A stretch of DNA of 44,624 bases from Rhodoferax ferrireducens (lineage in GTDB: Bacteria > Pseudomonadota > Gammaproteobacteria > Burkholderiales > Burkholderiaceae_C), in the NCBI RefSeq assembly GCF_003347515.1, contig NZ_QEII01000241.1, positions 1 to 44,624 on the forward strand, read 5' to 3'. The notes below the pieces were generated by a model that saw only the letters and a list, made by a program, of their open reading frames with translations, was not told where the DNA came from and searched no databases. Shown in pieces: positions 15,636 through 24,541 of this stretch (position 1 is its first letter; every line of letters starts with the position of its first letter). The position numbers and the translations under genes were made by a program.

Positions 15636-17828
15636 TCAGGTCCGCGCGACCTGGCGCCTGGATGCCGGCAGGCGAAGCGGCCCGGGCAGCGGGCGCTTGA
15701 GTTGATGCCGGAGCTGCTCCGGTGTCTGAAACAGATTCTCGATTTCCCCGGCGGTGACCGGCCGGCTGAAATAGTAGCCCTGCATTTCATCGCAATGGTT
15801 GTCACGCAGAAACGCTAGCTGTTCTTCAGTTTCCACCCCCTCGGCAATCACCTTGAGTTTGAGCTGGTGCCCCAGCGCGATGATGGCCATGGCAATGGCC
15901 TGGTCGTCCTCGTCTGCCGGAATGTCGCGCATGAAAGACTGGTCGATCTTCAAGCGCCCGACCGGAAAGTGCTTCAGCGCGCTCAGGCTGGAATAACCGG
16001 TACCAAAATCGTCAATCGACAGATGCACCCCCATCAGCTGCAATGTGTGCATGATCGCAATGGCTTGCTCGGTATCGCGCATGATCACGCTTTCGGTCAG
16101 CTCCAGCTCCAGGTAGCGGGCGTCCAGGCCGCTGTCCTGCAAGGCCGTTGCGACGCGGCTGATCAGGTCCTTTTCCATGAACTGGCGCGCCGACACGTTG
16201 ACCGACATGCTGATGGGCGGTAGGCCCGCCTGCTGCCAGGCCTTGCTTTGTTGACAGGCCGTGTGCAGCACCCAATCGCCGATGGTCACAATCAGGCCAC
16301 TTTCTTCCGCCTGCGGAATGAAGCGTGCCGGGGAAATCATGCCCAGCTCGGGGTGCTGCCAGCGGATCAAAGCCTCGACCCCGATGATGCAGCCGGAGCG
16401 CAGATCGACCTGGGGCTGATACAGCAGCTGGAACTGCTGGCGGGCGATGGCATTGAGCAAACCCTCCTGCAGCCAGTTTTTTTCCTGAATCCGGGCATTC
16501 ATTTCGCTTGCATAGAACTGGAAATTATTGCGCCCCAATTCCTTGGCGCGGTACATCGCGGTGTCCGCGTTCTTCAGCAGGGTTTGCGCATCCTGTCCAT
16601 CGCCGGGGTAGGTTACCAGCCCCATGCTGCACGTGATCTGGAAATCGTGGCCGCCCAGATGGACCGTCTGGGCCACGGATTCGCGTATTTTCTGAAGCAA
16701 CGCAGTGATGGTTTCCGATCGTTTCGGTTGATCGAACAGGATGACCACGAATTCGTCGCCGCCCAGCCGCACCACCGTATCGGTACTGCGGACGCACTGC
16801 AGCATGCGCTCGGCCACGGTTTTGAGCAGTTCGTCCCCGGCGTTGTGACCCAGGCTGTCGTTGATGAATTTGAAGTTGTCCAGATCAATGAAGGCCACCG
16901 TCACCAGGCGGTCGTAGCGCTGGGCGTACAACATGGCCTGTTGCAGACGGTCTTCCAGCAAGGCGCGGTTGGGCAGCCCGGTTAACGCATCGTGGGTCGC
17001 CTGGTGTTTGAGCGCGACGGCGCTGCTGGCCAGCAAAACATGCGATTTTTCGATCGACTCCGCCATCTGGTTCATGGCGCGCCCCAGCAGTGCGAATTCA
17101 TGCTCCCCGCCCTGACTGGTTCGGGCGCTGAAATCCCCGTCGCCAACGCGCTTCGAGAAACCCATCAATTGCGTCACCGACCCCGTGATGCTGCGCGTGA
17201 CCAGGGCGCCAATCGCAATCGCCAAGACCATCGAGACGCCAAAAATAGTCAGCATCAACAGCGTGGCCTGATCACTGGCCGCTTCAAACTGCGCCAGATT
17301 GTGCCCAATCTGCGCGTTCTGCTGGTCCAGCAGCCGGTCAATCGCATTCAGCCATTCTTCCTGGATCGGCGCCGCCTGGGTGGTGAGTATTTTCACGGCC
17401 TGCCCGGCGTTGAAGGCAGCCACCAGTTCCTCGGCTTGCCGCATGAACGGCTCAATGGCTGTGCTGTGCTGCTGCATTTCCGCAACAATGGCCAGTTCGT
17501 CACGGTTCAGGCCCATGGCGATCAGCATGATTTCGTTGTCGCGGTAAGTTTTTTGCTCAACGGCAACCCTCGCCATCTCCTTTTGCATTTCTTCAATGTC
17601 ATTCGACATGCCGATATGGCGCGCAATCAAGCCCTGTCGAATCAATGTCTGGCGCATGAGGGCGGCCAGCGCGGACTTGCTGTTGCTGCGGTTAACCGTT
17701 TCGCTCAAGCTGTTACGTGCTTGTTTGGAGGCGCGTTCGGCAATGGTGGTTATGCCGGCCATCAGCACCAGCATCAGGCCGAAGCCCAGTGCCAGACGGT
17801 ACGCAATTTTGATGTTTTTCAGTCTCAT
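15636..17828 (-). CDS. Membrane GGDEF-EAL protein with chemoreceptor-type sensor and HAMP
   Basis: A 730-residue cyclic-di-GMP enzyme. Domains: TM1 (about 12-30); a periplasmic four-helix-bundle sensor of the MCP type (31-188); TM2 (190-210); HAMP (212-265); GGDEF (275-435); EAL (450-710). The GGDEF motif is intact at 356-360, with an inhibitory RxxD I-site at 347-350. The EAL domain has EAL (485-487), ELTES, DDFGTGYSS, KIDQ and AEGVE, the metal- and base-providing positions of active phosphodiesterases. Both activities are therefore possible. It lies 35 bases downstream of an orphan sugar-binding protein on the same strand, suggesting that protein as its periplasmic ligand carrier. Confidence 0.92.
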   Translation of the reverse strand: MRLKNIKIAYRLALGFGLMLVLMAGITTIAERASKQARNSLSETVNRSNSKSALAALMRQTLIRQGLIARHIGMSNDIEEMQKEMARVAVEQKTYRDNEIMLIAMGLNRDELAIVAEMQQHSTAIEPFMRQAEELVAAFNAGQAVKILTTQAAPIQEEWLNAIDRLLDQQNAQIGHNLAQFEAASDQATLLMLTIFGVSMVLAIAIGALVTRSITGSVTQLMGFSKRVGDGDFSARTSQGGEHEFALLGRAMNQMAESIEKSHVLLASSAVALKHQATHDALTGLPNRALLEDRLQQAMLYAQRYDRLVTVAFIDLDNFKFINDSLGHNAGDELLKTVAERMLQCVRSTDTVVRLGGDEFVVILFDQPKRSETITALLQKIRESVAQTVHLGGHDFQITCSMGLVTYPGDGQDAQTLLKNADTAMYRAKELGRNNFQFYASEMNARIQEKNWLQEGLLNAIARQQFQLLYQPQVDLRSGCIIGVEALIRWQHPELGMISPARFIPQAEESGLIVTIGDWVLHTACQQSKAWQQAGLPPISMSVNVSARQFMEKDLISRVATALQDSGLDARYLELELTESVIMRDTEQAIAIMHTLQLMGVHLSIDDFGTGYSSLSALKHFPVGRLKIDQSFMRDIPADEDDQAIAMAIIALGHQLKLKVIAEGVETEEQLAFLRDNHCDEMQGYYFSRPVTAGEIENLFQTPEQLRHQLKRPLPGPLRLPASRRQVART

Positions 17829-17863
17829 GCTGTCACAGGCCGGCGCGCGCCGAACTGGCTTGC

Positions 17864-19123
17864 TTACATGCCGTGCGCGACAGCGCTTGCCAGCTGCCGG
17901 GTCGCCTGCGCGGGTGACTGGTCCGAGTTGAAGAATTGACTCACCACATTCTTGACCACTACTTGCGTGGCTTCAGGCATCGCATAGCCGTGCGCAAAAC
18001 TGCCCAGCAGCGCGCCGCTGCGCGAGGCCTGCTTGAGATCGACCATCGACTGTTTGCCGCAGTCATCGAATTTGTCCATCTGCACATCGGTCCGTGCCGG
18101 AATCGAGCCCTTCAGAAGACTGAATTTTTCCTGGACCTCCCTGTCCATCACGGTGCTGACAAGCACCATCTGGCTGGGGCGTTGTTGTTCCTTGACTTTG
18201 AAGCTGGCGAACTGGTCGCTCAGGAAGATGAACGTGCCCGCCGTGCCCGGATACTGAAAACACAGGTAATCAACATTGGGCTTTTTGCCTGCCTTGACAA
18301 ATTCACCCTTGGCCCAATCGCCCATGATTTGCATGGCCGCTTTTTTGTGGATCACCATGGCGGTCGCGAGGTTCCAGTCGCGCCCGGAGAAATGCGGGTC
18401 GACCAGGGTGCGCAGTTTTTGCATCTGCTCAAATGCTTTTTCCATGGTCTTGCTGCCCAAGGCCTTGGGATCGAGGTCAATCAGGGCCTGTTTATAAAAT
18501 TTCGGGCCACCCGCCGACATCACCGCATTGTCAAAAAGAGTCGCTTCCTGCCACGGTTGCCCGCCATGGGCCAGCGGAATATAGCCGGCCTTGCGAATCG
18601 TGTCGGCCAGCCCTACCAGTTCATCGAAGCTGGTCGGCGGCGTGAGCTTCAGCTCGTCGAAAATTGCCTTGTTGGCCCAAATCCAGTTGGTGCGATGCAC
18701 GTTGACCGGCGCCGCCACCCAATGCCCTTTGAATCTGGCGAATTTTTGCAACGGCGGCGGCACCACTTGCGCCCACCCTTCCTTTTGGGCCACTGCATCA
18801 ATATTGCCGAGCAAGCCTTCTTTCGCATAGTCGGTAATGGTCATGCCGAGCAATTGCACCGCGTCGGGCGGATTGCCGGAGGCGACACGGGCACGCAGAA
18901 CGATGCGTTCCTGATCGCCACCGCCGCCAACGATCGGGCTGTCTTTCCAGGCATAGCCGCGCCGGGCGATATCGTCTTTCAGCACTTTCAGCGCGGCAGC
19001 CTCACCGCCGGAGGTCCACCAGTGGACCACTTCGACTGATTTCTGCTCCGCACCGGCTGAGCCTGCTGCCCCGCCAGCACACAGCATGGCCAACATCATG
19101 ACGTTTTTGCGTAGCTTGCTCAT
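17864..19123 (-). CDS. Orphan family-1 ABC sugar-binding protein
   Basis: A 419-residue periplasmic solute-binding protein of the maltose/glucose-binding type. The start ATG at 19123 is preceded by an AGGGAG ribosome site at good spacing; a start at 19144 would place that site inside the gene. A signal peptide runs MSKLRKNVMMLAMLCAGGAAGSAGA. Mature sequence features include VEVVHWWTSGGEAAALK at the start and YIPLAHGGQPWQEATLFDN in the middle, both common in glucose/mannose-type binding proteins. No permease or ATPase genes are nearby. The next gene is a GGDEF-EAL protein with a periplasmic sensor, so a sensing rather than transport role is a fair inference. Confidence 0.88.
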   Translation of the reverse strand: MSKLRKNVMMLAMLCAGGAAGSAGAEQKSVEVVHWWTSGGEAAALKVLKDDIARRGYAWKDSPIVGGGGDQERIVLRARVASGNPPDAVQLLGMTITDYAKEGLLGNIDAVAQKEGWAQVVPPPLQKFARFKGHWVAAPVNVHRTNWIWANKAIFDELKLTPPTSFDELVGLADTIRKAGYIPLAHGGQPWQEATLFDNAVMSAGGPKFYKQALIDLDPKALGSKTMEKAFEQMQKLRTLVDPHFSGRDWNLATAMVIHKKAAMQIMGDWAKGEFVKAGKKPNVDYLCFQYPGTAGTFIFLSDQFASFKVKEQQRPSQMVLVSTVMDREVQEKFSLLKGSIPARTDVQMDKFDDCGKQSMVDLKQASRSGALLGSFAHGYAMPEATQVVVKNVVSQFFNSDQSPAQATRQLASAVAHGM

Positions 19124-19155
19124 CTGCCATCTCCCTGATATCACGTTTCAAGTGG

Positions 19156-19176
19156 CCAATACGCGTAGGGTATTGG
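19156..19176. promoter_or_regulatory. Dyad in the leader of the sugar-binding protein gene
   Basis: CCAATAC (19156-19162) and GTATTGG (19170-19176) are perfect inverted 7-mers separated by 7 bases. They lie about 33 bases upstream of the start codon of the minus-strand binding protein. This could be an operator for the SBP/GGDEF-EAL operon. The regulator is unknown. Confidence 0.4.
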
Positions 19177-19238
19177 ATGATTCAATATGTAACTTTTATG
19201 ACCAAATGTTCTGTGCGCGAGCGTACACCATGCGGCTT

Positions 19239-19267
19239 TTCGCACAAGTAGAGCTTGTACGGATAAT
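19239..19267 (+). promoter_or_regulatory. Candidate dbpA promoter, possibly giving a leaderless mRNA
   Basis: TTCGCA (19239-19244) and GATAAT (19262-19267) are spaced by 17 bases; the -35 is poor and the -10 good. The -10 ends only 6 bases before the dbpA ATG, and no ribosome-binding site is visible, so transcription would begin at or near the start codon. The spacer contains a short dyad, ACAAG-TAGAG-CTTGT (19244-19258). Confidence 0.35.
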
Positions 19268-19273
19268 CACCCC

Positions 19274-20698
19274 ATGAGTACTACTGAATCAAAGGCGGCC
19301 CCTGCCGCCGCCAAAGCGTCTGCCAGCACCAGCTTCGCGACCCTGCCCCTGAACCCGGCCACCCTGGCCAACCTGGAACAACTGGGCTACCTGGAGATGA
19401 CGCCGATCCAGGCCGCCAGCCTGCCGACCGCACTGGCAGGCAAGGACCTGATTGCGCAGGCCAAGACCGGCAGCGGCAAGACCGCCGCCTTCGCCCTGGC
19501 CTTGCTGACGAATCTCAACCCGCGCCGCTTTGCCGTGCAAGCCCTGGTGCTGTGCCCGACGCGCGAGCTTGCGGACCAAGTGACGATCGAGATTCGCCGG
19601 CTCGCACGCGCGACGGACAACATCAAGGTCGTCACCCTGTGTGGCGGCGTGGCCTTGCGCGGTCAGCGCGCCTCGCTCGAGCAGGGCGCGCACATCGTGG
19701 TCGGCACGCCGGGGCGCATCATGGACCATCTGGAGCGCGAGTATTTGAACCTCGAAGCCCTCAACACCCTGGTGCTGGACGAAGCCGATCGCATGCTGGA
19801 CATGGGCTTCTTTGACGACATTGCCACCGTCACCAAGCAATGCCCGAAAGAGCGCCAAACCCTGTTGTTTTCCGCCACCTACCCGGAAGGTATCGAGAAA
19901 CTGGCCAAGCAATTCATGCGCGATCCGGTGCAGATCAAGGTCGAGTCGCAGCATACCGAGAGCCTGATCGAGCAGCGTTTTTACGAGGTCACCCGCCACA
20001 CCCGGCTGGCGACCGTGGCGCAGATGCTGAACCACTTCCGCCCCATCAGTACGCTGGCCTTTTGCAACACCAAGCAGCAGTGCAAAGACCTGGTGACCTA
20101 CCTGCAGGAGCAGGGCTTTAGCGCGCTGGCGCTGTACGGCGAGCTGGAGCAGCGCGAGCGCGACCAGGTGCTGGCGCAGTTTGCCAACCGCAGTTGCTCG
20201 GTGCTGGTGGCCACCGACGTGGCTTCGCGCGGCCTGGACATCACGCAGCTGGAAGCGGTGATCAACGTCGACATCACGCCGGATGCCGAGATCCACATTC
20301 ACCGCATCGGCCGCACTGGGCGCGCCGGCGAAACCGGCCTGGCGCTGAGCCTGGCCAGCATGAATGAGATGGGTTTTGTCGGCAAGATCGAGCAGTACCA
20401 AAAGCGCGAATCGGTGTGGCACAAGGTGGAAGAACTCACGCCCACGGGCGAGGGGCCGCTGAAGCCGCCAATGGTGACCTTGCAGATTCTGGGTGGCCGC
20501 AAAGAGAAGATTCGCCCCGGTGATGTGCTGGGCGCCTTGACCGCCGATGCCGGCTACAGCCGCGAGCAAATCGGCAAGATCAATGTGACCGAATTCACCA
20601 CCTTTGTCGCGGTGAAACGCGAGATTGCGCACGAGGCCATGCGTAAGCTCAATGAGGGCAAGGTCAAGGGCAAAAGCGTGCGCGTGCGGCTTTTATAG
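19274..20698 (+). CDS. dbpA: ATP-dependent RNA helicase DbpA
   Basis: DEAD-box helicase of 474 residues involved in late 50S assembly. Motifs in order: Q-motif TPIQAASLP, motif I AKTGSGKT, Ia PTRELADQ, motif II DEAD (VLDEADRML), motif III SAT, and motif VI HRIGRTGRAG. The last ~75 residues form the DbpA RNA-binding domain that recognises 23S rRNA hairpin 92. It begins near VTLQILGGRKEKIRPGDVLG and includes IGKINVTEFTTFVAV. That domain separates this gene from RhlE. The start ATG lacks a visible ribosome site; the first conserved residues occur about 25 residues in, after an Ala-rich lead. Confidence 0.93.
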   Translation: MSTTESKAAPAAAKASASTSFATLPLNPATLANLEQLGYLEMTPIQAASLPTALAGKDLIAQAKTGSGKTAAFALALLTNLNPRRFAVQALVLCPTRELADQVTIEIRRLARATDNIKVVTLCGGVALRGQRASLEQGAHIVVGTPGRIMDHLEREYLNLEALNTLVLDEADRMLDMGFFDDIATVTKQCPKERQTLLFSATYPEGIEKLAKQFMRDPVQIKVESQHTESLIEQRFYEVTRHTRLATVAQMLNHFRPISTLAFCNTKQQCKDLVTYLQEQGFSALALYGELEQRERDQVLAQFANRSCSVLVATDVASRGLDITQLEAVINVDITPDAEIHIHRIGRTGRAGETGLALSLASMNEMGFVGKIEQYQKRESVWHKVEELTPTGEGPLKPPMVTLQILGGRKEKIRPGDVLGALTADAGYSREQIGKINVTEFTTFVAVKREIAHEAMRKLNEGKVKGKSVRVRLL

Positions 20699-20831
20699 GG
20701 TTCAGCTCTGTCAGGTAAACACCTACAGGCTGTGCAGCCGAATGCTGACTTCAGTTCCCGGGGGTGGCGACTACAGTTGTCTTACGCGCCAAAGCTTACT
20801 GATGACGCGGTGAACCCACCGGAGAATCCTG

Positions 20832-21068
20832 ATGACCCATACTGCTTTTGCCCTCAATCCGTTCAGCCTGATGATGGAGCCCGAACGGGTGTTGCAGACC
20901 ATGGAACGCTCGCAGCAGCTGCGCGGCCTGCGCCGCCACAAGCTGCGCCCGCTGGACAAGCCGCTGATTCCCTACACCCAGGAAGCACTGGCCAGCCGCG
21001 CGGCCTTTGACGAAGCCATCGATGAGCAGGATCGCCAGGACGAGGCGCGCGCCTTTCTGCTGAACTGA
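20832..21068 (+). CDS. Small hypothetical protein (78 aa)
   Basis: Begins MTHTAFALNPFSLMMEPERV and has a good GGAG ribosome site 7 bases upstream, overlapping the right arm of a short hairpin (CGGTG-AACC-CACCG, 20808-20821). The sequence is hydrophilic and charged: a basic middle (QQLRGLRRHKLRPLDKPL) and an acidic end (DEAIDEQDRQDEARAFLLN). There is no signal peptide or membrane helix. I do not know a function. It lies between the dbpA and rhlE helicase genes and converges with rhlE, 24 bases apart. Confidence 0.7.
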   Translation: MTHTAFALNPFSLMMEPERVLQTMERSQQLRGLRRHKLRPLDKPLIPYTQEALASRAAFDEAIDEQDRQDEARAFLLN

Positions 21069-21092
21069 GTATTCAGCGCGGCCACTCGCGCT

Positions 21093-22355
21093 TTATTGGC
21101 TGCGGTCAGCAGCCGCCCGTAGCTTGTCTTTCTTGCTCGGACGTTTGCCTTTGACGCCACCATTTGATGGGTCGATCAGGCTGCCATCCGTGGCGAGGGT
21201 GGCCACCGGCGCAGTTTGCAGCGGCTCGAAGCCCTCAATCTGTTCCAGTACCAGACTCAGACCCTGGCGCTTCACAATCAAGCGGAAATGCCCCTCGGTG
21301 TCGGCGCTGACAAAGCTCACCGCGACACCTCTTTCACCCGCCCGCCCGGTGCGCCCGATGCGGTGCGTGTAGTCCACCGCCGAGCGCGGCAGATCGAAAT
21401 TCACCACCACCGGCAACTGCGCAATGTCCAGCCCGCGGGCTGCCACATCGGTGGCAATCACGACCTTGAGGCGCGAGGCTTTGAAATCCGCCAGCACCTG
21501 CGTGCGCTTGCCCTGGCTCAACTCGCCATGGAAGGGCTCGGCATTGATGCGCGCCTTGCGCAGCTTGTCGGCTACCATCTCGGCGGCATGCTTTGTCGCG
21601 ACGAACACCAGCACCCGGCTCCAGTGGTTTTGCGCCATCAGGTGGCGCAAGAGCTGGGTGCGCCGACCCGTGTCCACCGCAATGGCGCGCTGCAGAATGT
21701 CCGGCGCGCTCTGCGGCGCCGGTACCACCTCGACCCGCACCGGATCGCGCAGCAGCGTCTGGGCCAGTGCCTGCACGGCAGGGGGAAAGGTGGCCGAGAA
21801 AAACAGGTTTTGCCGCTGAACCGGCAGCAGCGTGAGGATGCGCTTGAGTTCCTCGGAAAAACCCAGGTCCAGCAGGCGGTCGGCTTCGTCCAGCACCAGC
21901 GCCTTGACGTCGGCCAAAGACAGGGCGTTGTGCTGGACCAGGTCCAGCAGCCGGCCGGGGGTGGCGACGACGATGTCGCTGCCGCCGCGCAGCCGCATCA
22001 TTTGCGGGTTGATGGAGACGCCGCCAAACACGATGGAGACTTTCAGCGCGCGCGGCAGGTGGGCCGCCAGGTTGCGGAACTCCTCACCGACCTGGGTGCA
22101 GAGTTCGCGCGTGGGCACCAGAATGAGCGCGCGCACCCGCCGCAGGCTCTCCGGCGGGGCCTGTTCCAGCTGCTGCAGCAGCGGCAGGGCAAAGGCCGCC
22201 GTCTTGCCCGAGCCGGTTTGCGCCGAGCCCAGCACATCGCGGCCCTGCAGAATGGCCGGAATGGCTTCCAGCTGGACCGGCGTGGGCGCAACATACGCTT
22301 TGGCGCTGACGGCGCGTTGCAGGGACGGGGACAGGCCCAGAGAGGAAAATGGCAT
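21093..22355 (-). CDS. rhlE: ATP-dependent RNA helicase RhlE
   Basis: DEAD-box helicase of 420 residues, of the RhlE type implicated in ribosome assembly and RNA turnover. Motifs: TPVQLEAIPAIL (Q), AQTGSGKTAAF (I), PTRELCTQ (Ia), VLDEADRLLDLGF (II), SATFP (III), VLVFVATKHAAEMVAD (IV), ATDVAARGLDIAQLP (V), HRIGRTGRAGE (VI). The C-terminal tail is short and basic (GKRPSKKDKLRAAADRSQ), as in RhlE proteins, without the DbpA RNA-binding domain. The start MPFSSLGLSPSLQRAV matches the family. It is monocistronic by appearance. Confidence 0.9.
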   Translation of the reverse strand: MPFSSLGLSPSLQRAVSAKAYVAPTPVQLEAIPAILQGRDVLGSAQTGSGKTAAFALPLLQQLEQAPPESLRRVRALILVPTRELCTQVGEEFRNLAAHLPRALKVSIVFGGVSINPQMMRLRGGSDIVVATPGRLLDLVQHNALSLADVKALVLDEADRLLDLGFSEELKRILTLLPVQRQNLFFSATFPPAVQALAQTLLRDPVRVEVVPAPQSAPDILQRAIAVDTGRRTQLLRHLMAQNHWSRVLVFVATKHAAEMVADKLRKARINAEPFHGELSQGKRTQVLADFKASRLKVVIATDVAARGLDIAQLPVVVNFDLPRSAVDYTHRIGRTGRAGERGVAVSFVSADTEGHFRLIVKRQGLSLVLEQIEGFEPLQTAPVATLATDGSLIDPSNGGVKGKRPSKKDKLRAAADRSQ

Positions 22356-22578
22356 AAGGGGGCGCTTTGTGGAGTGAAGTCAGGGGGATCGGGCCGGGCG
22401 CACAGTTTAAGCCTTATGCGCGCCACACCGAGACAGCGGGGGCCATGCAAGAGGGGGACGTCGCATAATCGAGCCCTTGCGATTCACGCCCGTCCGGGCG
22501 GGTATCGGACGCCCCTCATCTACCGGAGACAGCGCTGCAGGTCTGTCCCGCACAGTCTCAAATTCTCTAAAGGCTACC

Positions 22579-22899
22579 GTGAAAAAAACATTCAAACTCA
22601 ACATCGAAGGCAAAAACCGTGACCGCGTGCTGGAAGCCACCAAGCATGAAATCCGCAAATACGTCAAACGCCAGCGCCGCGTGCCGCTGCCCGAGGGTGT
22701 GGACTTCTGGGATTTTGACTGCAAGTTCGGCACCAGCGAAGCCAACGCCACGGTGGTGCATTTCGCCACCATCACCAGCTTGATTGACGCCGTCGCCAAG
22801 GAAGGCGGCGATGCGTTTTATCTGGAATTACTGGTGAAAGACGGCCTGCGGACTGCCAAGCCTGCGGGCGCCAACGAGGCCGATCAGGACCCGCAATAA
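22579..22899 (+). CDS. DUF6172-family protein
   Basis: A 106-residue protein from a GTG at 22579 (MKKTFKLNIEGKNRDRVLEA). The frame is open further upstream, but family members I recall start at MKKTF, so the GTG is preferred. Conserved-looking segments are KHEIRKYVKRQRRVPLPEGV and DFWDFDCKFG, which contains an aromatic/acidic cluster. The protein is small and soluble, and its function is unknown to me. The GTG has no strong ribosome site. It is divergent from rhlE and convergent with the chemoreceptor gene. A GCTGCC-GCC-GGCAGC hairpin at 22906-22920 lies between them. Confidence 0.75.
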   Translation: MKKTFKLNIEGKNRDRVLEATKHEIRKYVKRQRRVPLPEGVDFWDFDCKFGTSEANATVVHFATITSLIDAVAKEGGDAFYLELLVKDGLRTAKPAGANEADQDPQ

Positions 22900-22936
22900 G
22901 CCGTTGCTGCCGCCGGCAGCGCACGGATCAAGCTCA

Positions 22937-24514
22937 TCACGCCAGTCGCAGCTGGTCGGTGACGTGAAAAACGGAAATAGTCTGCACCAGGCCGGCCGCC
23001 TGCATCCGCAGTGACTCGGCTGCGGCGGCACTCTGCTCCACCAGCGCCGCGTTTTGCTGGGTGTTGCGGTCCATGTCGGACACGGCATCGTTGACACCGT
23101 GGATGGCCTCGGCCTGCTCGGCCGTGGCACGGGAAATCTCGGCCACCATGGTGCTGACCTGCTCGATCGAGGCCACGATGCGGCGCATGGTTTCGCCGGC
23201 CGCGTGAACCTTGCTGGTGCCGGAGGCGACTTGATCCACCGAGGCGCCGATCAGACCCCGAATCTCCTTGGCCGCCTCGCTACTGCGCTGTGCCAGACTC
23301 CGCACCTCGCTGGCCACCACGGCAAAGCCCCGGCCCTGCTCACCGGCCCGGGCCGCTTCCACCGCGGCATTGAGCGCCAGAATATTGGTTTGAAAGGCGA
23401 TGCCATCGATCGTGCCAATGATTTCACTGATGCGCTTGGCCTGCACGCTGATGGCATCCATGGTTTTCACCACTTCGGCCACGTCGCTGCCGCCTTGCTG
23501 CGCCACGCGCGAGGCGTCCAAGGCAAGCTGGTTGGCCCGGGTGGCGGTTTCCGCGTTCAGCTGGATGGTGTTGGCCAGATCGGCCACGGACGATGAGGTT
23601 GCCTGCAAGGCGGATGCGGTTTGTTCCGTGCGGGTGGCCAGGTCGTTGTTGCCAATCGAAATCTCGCTGGCGGCGGTGTCGATCTGATCGGCCCCGCTGC
23701 GGATGTTGGCAATCATGGCGTTCAGGCGTTGTGCCACCTCGCCCAGCGCGCGCAGCACCTGCCCGGTCTCGTCGCGACCGGCCTGCACCTCGCGCAGACT
23801 CAAATTGCCGTCCGCCACATCGCGTGCGATGCCCACAGCGGCCTGGAGCGGCTGGACAATCTGGCTCGCTATCAACCAAGTGACCAGCGTGCCCAGCACC
23901 AGTGCGATGGCGGCCAGTGTCATCGTCGCGGTGTTGCCGGTGGCCAGGCTGGCCGTGGCGAGCTCACCGCTGAGCGTCGCCGCTTTGACCTCGTGGCTGA
24001 ACATTTCGCCCAGCACGGCACGGGTTTCGGTATAAGCCGTCTCGGCCGTGCTCATCATGACGGCGGCCGTGCTCAGATCGGCGTCTTTCATGTCGATCGT
24101 ATCGAGCGCGCCTTTGGTGTAATTTTTGTAGGCCGCGTCAAGCCGCGTCAGGCGGGCCAGCGCGTCCTTGTCGTCTGCAAACACGTCGCGCAGCTGGTCA
24201 AAGCGTTGCTGGGTTGTCTTGAGTTCCGTGCCAATCTTCTGGTCCAGCGCCTTGATGACTTCAGGCTTCAGACCCGCGCCGGCGTAGGCCACGCTTTGCA
24301 TCACCATGCCGTTGGTCGCCACGGCCCGCTCCTGCGCTTGCGCGACCAGGGTCACGCGCACCAGACTCTGCTGCGTCAGAAAGTCCAGCGTGCGCGACGT
24401 CGCCTGGGAGGTCCACAGGCCGTACAAAGCGACGGTCAGCATGCACAACAGCACCAGCGCGGGCGCCAGTGCCACTTTGGCCATCAAGGGCAGACGGTCG
24501 AAGATTGGTTTCAA
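22937..24514 (-). CDS. Methyl-accepting chemotaxis protein
   Basis: A 525-residue chemoreceptor. TM1 (about 13-31), a periplasmic four-helix-bundle sensor (32-188), TM2 (about 190-212), a HAMP domain (213-265, WLIASQIVQPLQAAV onward) and a long cytoplasmic coiled-coil signalling domain are visible. The hairpin tip that contacts CheA/CheW reads IDGIAFQTNILALNAAVEAA followed by EQGRGFAVVASEVRSLAQRS, which is canonical. The C-terminus (SVFHVTDQLRLA) has no CheR-tethering pentapeptide. It is the last gene of a minus-strand run after two secreted Cache-domain proteins, 27 bases from the nearer one. These may deliver ligand information to it. Confidence 0.93.
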   Translation of the reverse strand: MKPIFDRLPLMAKVALAPALVLLCMLTVALYGLWTSQATSRTLDFLTQQSLVRVTLVAQAQERAVATNGMVMQSVAYAGAGLKPEVIKALDQKIGTELKTTQQRFDQLRDVFADDKDALARLTRLDAAYKNYTKGALDTIDMKDADLSTAAVMMSTAETAYTETRAVLGEMFSHEVKAATLSGELATASLATGNTATMTLAAIALVLGTLVTWLIASQIVQPLQAAVGIARDVADGNLSLREVQAGRDETGQVLRALGEVAQRLNAMIANIRSGADQIDTAASEISIGNNDLATRTEQTASALQATSSSVADLANTIQLNAETATRANQLALDASRVAQQGGSDVAEVVKTMDAISVQAKRISEIIGTIDGIAFQTNILALNAAVEAARAGEQGRGFAVVASEVRSLAQRSSEAAKEIRGLIGASVDQVASGTSKVHAAGETMRRIVASIEQVSTMVAEISRATAEQAEAIHGVNDAVSDMDRNTQQNAALVEQSAAAAESLRMQAAGLVQTISVFHVTDQLRLA

Positions 24515-24541
24515 AGCATATTCCTTCCTGAAGTCGAACGA

